A stretch of DNA of 64,000 nucleotides, taken from Saccharothrix tamanrassetensis. GTDB lineage: Bacteria > Actinomycetota > Actinomycetes > Mycobacteriales > Pseudonocardiaceae. The position numbers and the translations under genes are program-made. The stretch spans positions 248,001 to 312,000 of the forward strand of contig NZ_JACHJN010000011.1 in NCBI RefSeq assembly GCF_014203665.1, read 5' to 3'. Below the pieces are notes generated by a model. That model worked only from the letters and a program-made list of their open reading frames with translations. It did not search any database and was not told the origin of the DNA. This document shows positions 34,804 through 42,600 of this stretch, piece by piece. How positions within the stretch are numbered: position 1 is the stretch's first letter; each line of letters opens with the position of its first letter.

Positions 34804-36180
34804 TCAACGGCGGCGCGCGAGCAGGCGTTCGAGATCGCGCCGGGCCTCGTCCGCACCCCGCCGGACCTCGTCCGCGACCGCTTGGTGGACCACCCGCTGC
34901 CGCCGGTAGCCGAGTTCGACGCACGCTGCCGCGAGGGCGAGCGCCAGCACGCCCCCGACGATCGCGAACTGCCAGACGCCGTGGCGCAGTCCGGCGGCGA
35001 AGAGGCCCGTCGTGCCCGCCACCCAGACGACCATCAGGCACGCCGCGCCGGGGTGGTCGGCGAACAGCCACTCCCACCTGCGCCGGCGGCTGTCCTGCTC
35101 CAAGGCCCCGGCCGCCCGGCACAGGTCGCGCAGCTTGGACTCCGACTTGTCCCGCATCACCCGCGACAGCCTGCGTTCCTCGGGCCACGCCGCGAGTCTC
35201 CGCGCCAGCCGGGCCGACTCGCTGCGGACCACGGCCGGGCGCACCGGCGTCGACAGCCGCTGCGGCCAGCGCTCCTCACGGAGGCGTTCCCGCTTCTGCT
35301 CCCGGAGGATGGTGAGCGCGGAGCGCACCACGGCCGACAACACCAGGAAGACCAGCACCGGCACCACCCGCGGTGAAACGGGCGAGCCGGCGAGTGCAGC
35401 CGCGAGGAGCACGGCACCGAGCACCACTACCGGGATCGCGATCCGGGCGTAGTAGCGGTTGAGCGGCATCTCCTGCACGTCCGCGTCCATGACCGTCGCG
35501 CGGCGCCACAACAGCAGGGCGAGCGAGAGCGCCACCAGCGGGCCCACCATGGTCGACAGCAGCAGGAAAGCGGTGAGGAACGCGGCGAACCGCATCTCGG
35601 CGTCGTCGGGCACGAGCACCCACGGCCCCACCGCGGCCACCACACCGAGGACGACCGCGGCGGGGCGCACCCATGGCCTGGGCGACGAGGGCTTCGTCCG
35701 CTCGGCGGGTTCCTCCACCCAGACGGGTGCGACGTACTCCTGGAGCTCGTCGACCAGCGCCTCGATGTCCGCGTCGTCACGGATTACCCGCGCCTGGGCC
35801 AGGGAGAGGCCGCGGATGGACCTCGGCAGCTCCTCCGGCTTCGGCGGGGTCGCGCCGAGGATGAGCACGGGCACCACCTTCTTGCCGCGGTCGAGCGCCT
35901 GGGCGATCTCCCGCCGCACCCAGTCGACCTCGCGGTCGATCAGCCGCACCCCCTTGCCGTTGCGCGCGGTCGTCCAGCGCGGGTCGATCACGGCGAGCAG
36001 CACCTCGCACTCGTCGACCCGGCGGGTGATCTCCCCGGGGTAGTAGTCGCCCGCGCCGAGGGACCGCTCGTCCAGGAAGACGTTGCCCTCGCCGAAGAAC
36101 TCCAGGGCGCGGTCCAGCCGCCTTACCACATCGACGCCCTGCTCGTCGTTGCGCCGAAAGTTGATGAAGATCCCGCCCAT
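34804..36180 (-). CDS. TIR domain protein with multi-TM C-terminus
   Basis: A 458-residue protein. The N-terminal TIR domain (1-150) has IFINFRRND, NVFLDERSLGAGDYY, CEVLLAVIDPRW and WVRREIAQAL, with Glu91 at the NADase catalytic position, then VVPVLILGA. After a linker there are about six TM helices (from about residue 175 on), with an Arg-rich cytoplasmic part between the fourth and fifth. Membrane-fused TIR proteins are known as defence or signalling effectors. The start ATG at 36180 follows GGGAG. A Nudix hydrolase diverges only 30 bp away. Confidence 0.87.
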   Translation of the reverse strand: MGGIFINFRRNDEQGVDVVRRLDRALEFFGEGNVFLDERSLGAGDYYPGEITRRVDECEVLLAVIDPRWTTARNGKGVRLIDREVDWVRREIAQALDRGKKVVPVLILGATPPKPEELPRSIRGLSLAQARVIRDDADIEALVDELQEYVAPVWVEEPAERTKPSSPRPWVRPAAVVLGVVAAVGPWVLVPDDAEMRFAAFLTAFLLLSTMVGPLVALSLALLLWRRATVMDADVQEMPLNRYYARIAIPVVVLGAVLLAAALAGSPVSPRVVPVLVFLVLSAVVRSALTILREQKRERLREERWPQRLSTPVRPAVVRSESARLARRLAAWPEERRLSRVMRDKSESKLRDLCRAAGALEQDSRRRRWEWLFADHPGAACLMVVWVAGTTGLFAAGLRHGVWQFAIVGGVLALALAAACVELGYRRQRVVHQAVADEVRRGADEARRDLERLLARRR

Positions 36181-36210
36181 GTGCTCCCGCCGACGTGTTT
36201 TGATGAGGTC

Positions 36211-36768
36211 ATGGAGGCCGTTCAGCCCGAGGTCTGGCGCCGGTTGGGCAGCAGACAGGTGTACACCTCGCCGTGGTTCGAGGTGCACGAGGACCCGGTG
36301 ATCAGACCGGACGGTCAAGAGGACGTCTACCACCACGTGGTCACGCCCGGCTCGGTCACGATGGTGGTGATGGACGAGGACCGGGTCCTCGTCACGAGGC
36401 AGTGGATCTACACGCACAACGGCGCGCAGTGGCGGCTCCCGGCGGGCGCGATCGACCGCGACGACGCCGACCCGCAGGCCGCGGCGGTGCGGGAACTGCG
36501 CGAGGAGACCGGCCTGCGCGCCGAGCGCTGGGAGGAGCTCGGCGCCGTGCAGGGCACGGACAGTTTGACCAACCACGTGGACCACGTGTTCCTCGCGACG
36601 GAACTGAGGCAGGGCAGGGCCCGGCCCGAAGCGGGGGAAGGGGATCTCGAACTGCACTGGCTCACCTTCGCCGAGGCGCTCGCGCTCGTCACGGCGCGGG
36701 AGATGCGGCACGCAGGCAGCGCCTACGGACTGCTGTCTCTGGGCCTCCGCCGGACCGGACGTTACTGA
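36211..36768 (+). CDS. Nudix hydrolase, ADP-ribose-pyrophosphatase-like
   Basis: A 185-residue protein with the Nudix core PAGAIDRDDADPQAAAVREL followed by REETGL. The REx2EE residues are intact, but a one-residue shift lies between the first Gly and RE, and the first acid is Asp. The flanks (VTMVVMDEDRVLVTRQW, then HVFLATEL) fit the ADP-ribose/NUDT5 branch. It would hydrolyse nucleoside diphosphates linked to a sugar. Next to a TIR gene whose product makes ADP-ribose species from NAD+, it may clear or edit that signal (inference). ATG at 36211 follows GAGG at short spacing. Confidence 0.88.
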   Translation: MEAVQPEVWRRLGSRQVYTSPWFEVHEDPVIRPDGQEDVYHHVVTPGSVTMVVMDEDRVLVTRQWIYTHNGAQWRLPAGAIDRDDADPQAAAVRELREETGLRAERWEELGAVQGTDSLTNHVDHVFLATELRQGRARPEAGEGDLELHWLTFAEALALVTAREMRHAGSAYGLLSLGLRRTGRY

Positions 36769-36787
36769 GCCGGCGCCCGGCGGTCCA

Positions 36788-36809
36788 TGACAATCCGTTG
36801 ACAACCCGT
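36788..36809 (+). repeat. 11-bp direct repeat upstream of the TIR gene
   Basis: TGACAATCCGT (36788-36798) is followed at once by TGACAACCCGT (36799-36809), one mismatch, period 11. SARP-type regulators bind heptamer direct repeats at 11-bp pitch, and a SARP protein is encoded at 637-4155. The distance to the -10-like TAGCGT (36852-36857) is longer than usual for SARPs. Confidence 0.4.
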
Positions 36810-36863
36810 TGCCGCGGCCCGGTTCCGCCCTCCTCGGGGCGGGACCGGCGGTAGCGTCGGAAG

Positions 36864-37304
36864 ATGCCTGACACCGCCGAGTTCTTCGTCAGCTTCGCCC
36901 ACCAGGACATCGCCTGGGCGCGCTGGATCGCCGGTGTGCTCGAACTGGAGGGGCACCGGGTCGTCTTCCAGGAGCAGGACATGCTCCCCGGCCACAACGC
37001 GGTGCAGCAGATGCAACTGGGCACCGCCGCGGCGCGCACCATCGCCGTGCTGAGCCCGGACTACGTCGAGCGCCCGTACCCGCTGGCGGAGTTCGCCGCC
37101 GCGTTCGTGAAGGACCCGATCGGCCTGCACCGCAAGGTGGTCCCGGTGCTGGTGCGCGCGTGCGCGCTGCCGGGCCTGTTCGCGCCGATCGTCCACATCG
37201 ACCTGGTCGGGGTGGACCGGGACGAGGCCCGGCGCCGCCTGCTCGGCGGCATCACGCTCGACCGGCCGAAGCCGACCGCGGAGCCGCCCTTCCCGGGGGC
37301 GTGA
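36864..37304 (+). CDS. Single-domain TIR protein
   Basis: A 146-residue protein of just one TIR domain: AEFFVSFAHQDIAWARWIAG, VVFQEQDMLPGHNAVQQM, TIAVLSPDYVERPYPLAEF, VVPVLVRACALPGLFAPIVHIDLVG. A Glu is present in PLAEFAAAF at the catalytic position. TAGCGT just 6 nt upstream of the ATG suggests a leaderless transcript. It may act as an adaptor or NADase. It faces another TIR-type gene at 37403. Confidence 0.85.
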   Translation: MPDTAEFFVSFAHQDIAWARWIAGVLELEGHRVVFQEQDMLPGHNAVQQMQLGTAAARTIAVLSPDYVERPYPLAEFAAAFVKDPIGLHRKVVPVLVRACALPGLFAPIVHIDLVGVDRDEARRRLLGGITLDRPKPTAEPPFPGA

Positions 37305-37331
37305 GGACAGCCGGGCATGAGGACAGCCGGG
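37302..37331. repeat. 14-bp direct repeat at the TIR gene end
   Basis: TGAGGACAGCCGGG occurs at 37302-37315 and 37318-37331, with the first TGA being the TIR stop codon. TGAGGACA recurs at 37395-37402. Origin unknown; it may reflect slippage. Confidence 0.5.
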
Positions 37332-37402
37332 AGCAGTCGACCGTCCGCGGTGCAGGAGCCGCCGGAGTTGCGGTACAGGAGGTCGCAGGGAACGTGAGGA
37401 CA

Positions 37403-37834
37403 TCAGGGGAACAGCGGGCGGCGGGGCGCGCGCGGCCGGGTGCCCTCCAGTTCCTCGGCGAGCCGGATCCGCGCCTCCTCCTCGGTCGACCCGACGAGGT
37501 CGATCGGCCGGATGTCGCGCAGCAGCCCGTCGGGCTCGCACGGCGCGACCAGCACCGGGACGAGGGAACGGCGCACGCCGAGCGGGTCGGCCTGCCACAC
37601 GGCGTGCCACTGGCCCGCCACGTCCGCGTCGGCCAGGTAGGACGGCGAGACCACCACGACCATCCGCCCCGACGACCGCAGCGCGTCGTGGAGCGAGTGG
37701 ACGCGGTTCGTGCCGGGACGGGCGTCCCACGCTTCGAGGCGGACGCGGCGGTTCCGGGACTCGATCTCCCAGGCCACCCACTCGCCCCAGCCGAGATCCG
37801 CCGCGACGCAGGACACCAGGAAGTCCCACCGCAC
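37403..37834 (-). CDS. TIR-type protein with altered active site
   Basis: A 143-residue protein with a TIR fold: RWDFLVSCVAADLGWGEWVA, RVRLEAWDARPGTN, MVVVVSPSYLADADV, SLVPVLVAPCEPDGLL and PIDLVGSTEEEARIRLAEEL. The Glu usual in the EW motif reads GQWHAVW here, so NADase activity is doubtful. GTG at 37834 is chosen because AGAGGAG lies about 8 nt before it; GTG at 37843 is an alternative. Possibly a decoy or adaptor for the neighbouring TIR protein. It ends convergent to the 36864 TIR gene and diverges from the Hsp70 gene. Confidence 0.75.
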   Translation of the reverse strand: MRWDFLVSCVAADLGWGEWVAWEIESRNRRVRLEAWDARPGTNRVHSLHDALRSSGRMVVVVSPSYLADADVAGQWHAVWQADPLGVRRSLVPVLVAPCEPDGLLRDIRPIDLVGSTEEEARIRLAEELEGTRPRAPRRPLFP

Positions 37835-37873
37835 GTATTCCACTCCTCTGTCGAATAGTTTGGACTGACCGCC

Positions 37874-37892
37874 GCGAGTGGCACAATACTCG
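37874..37892 (+). promoter_or_regulatory. Possible operator upstream of the first Hsp70 gene
   Basis: CGAGT (from 37875) and ACTCG (to 37892) form an inverted repeat with an 8-nt spacer, in the divergent gap 37835-37917. The core is reminiscent of the HspR site (HAIR, GAGT-N7-ACTC) but the spacer is one base longer and flanks differ. A TTGGAC/CACAAT promoter pair (37860-37887) overlaps it. Confidence 0.3.
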
Positions 37893-37917
37893 ACGGGATG
37901 GACGATATGGGGCACAC

Positions 37918-39510
37918 ATGACCGTCTACGGAATCGACCTCGGCACCACCTATTCCTGCATCGCCCGGGTGGACGACGCGGGCCGGCCCGCGGTGATTCG
38001 CAACTCGATCGGCGAGGAATCGACCCCGTCGGTCGTCTACTTCGAATCGCCGCACCACGTGGTGGTCGGCCGGGAGGCGAAGAACGCCGCCCTGGTGCAA
38101 CCGGAGCTGGTCGTCTCGCTGATCAAGCGGGACATCGGCAAGTCGGGCATGACGCTCGACTTCCACGGCACCGAGCACACCCCGGAGTCGATTTCCGCGC
38201 TCGTCCTGCGGGACCTGGTGAAATCGGTGGAGGGCAGCACCGGGGAGGAGGTGCGCGACGTCGTCATCACGGTTCCCGCCTATTTCGGGGTGGCCGAGCG
38301 GGAGGCCACCCGGCAGGCGGGGGTGATCGCGGGCCTCAACGTGGTCAACGTGGTGCCCGAGCCGGTCGCGGCGGCCCTGTACTACGGCGTGCTCAAGCCG
38401 GGCGGTGACCGCACGGTGCTGGTGTTCGACCTCGGCGGCGGCACGTTCGACACCACCGTGATCCGGCTGAACGGCTCCGACGTCACCGTGGTCTGCACCG
38501 ACGGCGACCACGGCCTGGGCGGCGCCGACTGGGACACCAAGCTCGCCACCCTGCTCGGCGAGCGGTTCACGGCCGAGCGGCCCGAGTCGGAGGCGACCGA
38601 GAGCGAGGACTTCCTGCAGGACCTGGGACTGCTCGCGGAGGACCTCAAGAAGGCGCTGACCAGCAGGCAGAGCAAGCAGCAGCAGCTGCACTTCCGGGGT
38701 GCGCGGGTCACCACCGAGGTGTCCCGGCAGGACTTCGAGACCATCACCGCCGAATTGCTCGGCCGGACCATGGACATCACCGCCCGCACGCTGGAACTGG
38801 CCGCGGACCGCGGTGTCCGGCACTTCGACGAGGTGCTGCTGGTCGGCGGCTCGACCCGGATGCCCGCGGTGGCGGAGGCGCTGCGGGCGCGCTTCGGGTT
38901 CCATCCCAAGGTCCACGAGCCCGACCTGGCGGTGGCCAAGGGCGCGGCGCTGTTCGCGCTGTCGGAGTCGCTGCGGTTGCGGCTGGGCGACCACGTCGAG
39001 GGTGACGGCGCGGTCGACGGCGTGGCCCGCGAGCTGGGCATGTCCACGGCCGCCGTGCAGACCATGGCCGGCCGCAAGGTCGCGATCGTGACGCCGCGCG
39101 CGTTCGGCGTCGCGGTGGTCGACCCGGACGACCCGGAGGAGAAGAAGTTCCTGGTCAGCCACCTGCTGGTGGCCAACACGCCGCTCCCGGTCGACGTCAC
39201 CGAGCAGTTCAAGACCTCGGCGCACGACCAGCGGGAGATCGAGATCCAGATCTGGGAGCAGGCGGGCGCCCTCGCCTCCGAGCGGCCCGAGCACAACAAG
39301 CAGATCGGCGAAGCCCTGATCAACCGGCTCCCGCCGATGCCGAAGGGCTCGCCGGTGGACGTCACCTTCCGGATGGACGAGAACGGCACGCTGAACGTGC
39401 GGGCGACCGAGATCCGCACCGGCAAGACGGCGACGACGGAGATCAAGATCGGCGATCTGGACGACCGGCAGATCGCCGCCGCGCGGGAGACCGTGGCCCG
39501 GCTCTCCTGA
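37918..39510 (+). CDS. Lidless Hsp70 (DnaK-like) protein
   Basis: A 530-residue Hsp70. The ATPase domain is complete: YGIDLGTTYSC, DVVITVPAYFGVAEREATR, VFDLGGGTFDTT, VNVVPEPVAAALYY and VLLVGGSTRMPAVAEALR. The substrate-binding beta region follows, but the protein is about 100 residues shorter than DnaK and lacks the alpha-helical lid (it ends right after IKIGDLDDRQIAAARETVARLS). No DnaJ homologue is near. It shares high similarity with the Hsp70 at 45821. It may work as an ATP switch inside a signalling complex rather than as a general chaperone. Confidence 0.9.
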   Translation: MTVYGIDLGTTYSCIARVDDAGRPAVIRNSIGEESTPSVVYFESPHHVVVGREAKNAALVQPELVVSLIKRDIGKSGMTLDFHGTEHTPESISALVLRDLVKSVEGSTGEEVRDVVITVPAYFGVAEREATRQAGVIAGLNVVNVVPEPVAAALYYGVLKPGGDRTVLVFDLGGGTFDTTVIRLNGSDVTVVCTDGDHGLGGADWDTKLATLLGERFTAERPESEATESEDFLQDLGLLAEDLKKALTSRQSKQQQLHFRGARVTTEVSRQDFETITAELLGRTMDITARTLELAADRGVRHFDEVLLVGGSTRMPAVAEALRARFGFHPKVHEPDLAVAKGAALFALSESLRLRLGDHVEGDGAVDGVARELGMSTAAVQTMAGRKVAIVTPRAFGVAVVDPDDPEEKKFLVSHLLVANTPLPVDVTEQFKTSAHDQREIEIQIWEQAGALASERPEHNKQIGEALINRLPPMPKGSPVDVTFRMDENGTLNVRATEIRTGKTATTEIKIGDLDDRQIAAARETVARLS

Positions 39511-39650
39511 CCGCAGCCCGACTCCCCGCCCGCTACCCGACTCTCCTGGCCACAGCCCGACTCCCCCCACCCGCGACCCGACTCTCCTCACCACAGCCCG
39601 ACTCCCCCACCCGCGATCCGACTTGCCCGACCCTGGCCCGACTCCCCGGA
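39511..39650. repeat. About 40-bp imperfect tandem repeat, 3.5 copies
   Basis: Units start at 39511, 39550, 39591 and 39631 (partial). Each has CCACAGCCCGACTCCCC then CCCGCGACCCGACTCTCCT, with 1-4 changes. It fills the gap between the convergent Hsp70 gene and the TIR-CHAT-STAND gene. The end of the Hsp70 gene (39491-39510) also resembles part of a unit. Confidence 0.75.
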
Positions 39651-39662
39651 CGGGGCACCGGT

Positions 39663-42600
39663 TCAGCCGACCGACGGGTTCACCACGGCGGACACCGCCG
39701 CGAGCCCGGAGGGCAGGGCGACCAGGCCCCGGACGACCTCGTCGATCGACGGCCCGACCCGCGCCACCAGGCGGTCGCCGAACGCGGCCTCGCCGTCGAG
39801 CGCGCGCCGCCGGCGCAGCCAGAGCAGCGACGCCAGCTCGTCGGACGCCGCCGCGAGCCGGCGGCGCAGCAGGTCCTCGTCGGCCGGCGGTTCGAGCAAC
39901 GCCATCGCGGCCTCGTACAGCGCGCGCTCCCCCAGCTCGTAGGCGATCCCGGCCGACTCCCCGAACGCCGCCCGACGGCCCGTGACCAGCCCGAGCTCGC
40001 GGTGGACGTGCGTCTCGGCGACCCGGTCGCGGCGGTGCCGGGCGATCGCCAGACCGGCCTGGAGCCGCTGCTCGGCCTTGGCGTCGTCCTCGGCCAGCCG
40101 GGCGTGCGCGGCCAGCCGGAAGGCGCAGTCCACCAGCAGTGACCCGACCCCGGCGGGCAGGGCCATGACCCTGGCCTGCTCGTAGTGGTCGAGGGCCTGG
40201 TCGAGGTCGCCTCGGGCGAGCGCGCCGTCGCCGGCGACGAGGTGCGCCACGACCACCGCGGGCGAGCGCCGTAGGCCGGTCACCATCCGCCCGAGCCGCG
40301 CGGCCGCGTCCGCCGCCGCCGGCCCGTCGCCCGCCCGCCCCGCCACCCAGCACAGCGTGACCAGGCAGTACAGCACGTCGTCGGCCCGGTCCAGGCCGGC
40401 GAACGCCTCCGCCGCCGCCCGCAGCAGCCCGACGGCATCCGCGTAGCGCTCCCACTCCGCGCAGCACCTGCCGCGCTGGCGCAGCACCTCGGCGCGCAGC
40501 TCCGGGGCCACGATCCACTCCAGCGCCTGCACGCACTCGTCGTTGGCCTCCAGGGCGGCGTCGACCGCACCCTCCTCCAACGCCAGGTCACCGAGCCTGA
40601 TCAGGCACTCGGCCAGCACGCGCGGCGCCGCCGCGGCCGCGTCCAGCGCCGCCGCGTACAGGCCCCGAGCGTCGTCCGAGCGGTCTTCGGCACGTGCGAT
40701 CAGCCCTTGCGCGAGCAGGCAGATCGCGGCGTCACGGCCGCTGCCCGCCTCCTCCGCGCGCCGGAGCCCCTCGGCGAACAGCTCGCCGGCACCCGCCAGG
40801 TCGTCGCCGCGGAGCCTGAGCAGCCCCAGCCGGCAGATGAACCCGATCGCCAGTTCCGCGGTCCCCTCCCGCAGGCCCGCCCGGAGCACGGCCACCGCCT
40901 CGTCCACGTGGCCCGCGTCGGCCAGCACGACGCCCAGCGTCAACCGGCAGGTGTCGACCAGCAGGGGGTCCTTGGCCTCGGCGGTCCGCAACGCCTCGCG
41001 GGCCGCGTCCAGCTCGCCCAGCGCGCCCCACACCAGGCCCAACTGCTGGTGCGCGACGGCCTCGCCGCGCCGGTCCTCCAGCTCCGCAGTGCGCTCGACC
41101 AGGAGCTGGTAGGTCGCCCGGGCTTCGTCGAAGCGCTTGAGGTTGAACTGCACGTCACCCTCCAGCCGCAGGCACCGCGCCTGGAGGTGCACGTCCCGGA
41201 CCTCGAACGCCAGGTCCAGCGCGGTTTCCAGGCACTCCCCCGCCTCGGCGAACATCCGGTCCACGACGTGCACGGCGGCCAGTTGCAGCATCGCGGTGGC
41301 GATCAGCCGGCGGACGTCGACGTTCGCCGCCGACACCTCCTGGGCGCGCAGCTCGTGCCGCTCGGCCGCGGCGTGGTCACCGCACGCGCGGGCCAGCACG
41401 GCGAGGTCTCGGTGGATGGTCATGGAATCGACCTCGTCGCCGATCTCCGCTGCCACGTCGCACACGCCCTCGCTCATGCGGTGGGTGGTGTCCCCGTCGC
41501 CGCGGGCGGCGGCGAGCGCGCCGAGCCGTTCGTAGCAGCCGGCGAGGACGACCCGCGCGTCGAACCGCTCGGCGATGCGCCGGTCGGCCGTGACGGTGAT
41601 CGCGGACCGGTAGTGCGCCTCCGCCGCCGCGCTGTCGCCCCTGGCCTGCGCGATGGCGCCCAGCTGCTGGAGCCCGACGGCCACCGCCACCAGGTCGCCC
41701 ACCGCCGTCGCGATCTCCTGGGCGCGCAGCTGTTCGGCCTCGGCCAGGTCGAACCGGCCCCGGCGCAGCGCGATGACCGACCTGCGGTGGTGGAAGACCC
41801 GGTTGCGGGGGTCGTCGGGGCCGGTGCGGTCGAGCGTCTCCGCGCACAGCGACCACTCGGCGTCCAGCGCACCGGCCCGGTCCAGCACGGTGCACAGCTC
41901 GGCGGTGACGGTCAGCGCCTGGTCCGGCTCCTTTGCCTGCCAGCTGTGGTGGCGGGCCTCCTCCAGTTCGGCGAGCCGCACGGGCAGCTCGGCCCGCCAC
42001 AGGTCGGCCCGCCAGCGGTGGTACTCGGCGGCACGCCGGTGCGCCGCCCGCAGCACCTCCCGGTCGGTCCTGGCGGCCAGCGCGCCGGCCGTCCAGCGGT
42101 GCACCACGCAGCCCTCGTCCACCGGGGTGAGCAGGGTGAGCTCGGTGAGGCGGTCGCGGGCCGCGGCCAAGCCGGGGCGTTCGGGCGGGACGACCGCCGC
42201 CGCCAGGTCGCGGTTGACCTGGGCGTGCACCTGGTGGCTCAGCGGCAGCCCGGCCCTGGACCGCGCGGTCCCGCGCCGTTCGGCTTCCAGCAGCGCCCGG
42301 TAGATCCCGGCGAGGCGTTCCCGGCGGTCCGGATCGACCTCCCGCTCGGGAGCGACGACCCAGCCCAGCGCTTCCCGCTCCACCGGGCGGCGGAACACCG
42401 ACGCCGCGTCGAGCAGTTCCGCCGCGAGCGGAAACGACCTGGTCAGAGCCGCGTAGAGGTCGTCGAGCAGCACGTCGGCGGAGGCGATCGCGGTGGTTTC
42501 GGCCAGGGCCCGGTCGAGATCGCGCCCCGCCGTCGGCCACCAGGCGTCGACATCCGCCACGCCGGCCCGCCGCAGCGCCTTCTCCAGCCGTTCGGCGACC

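Noticed and set aside
37874..37892. True HspR (HAIR) or CIRCE site before the Hsp70 gene
   Set aside because: Only GAGT and ACTC with an 8-nt gap match; the full HAIR or CIRCE consensus is absent, so it was kept only as a low-confidence dyad.
39511..39650. CRISPR array
   Set aside because: The repeats are contiguous and imperfect with no unique spacers, and no cas genes are in the window.
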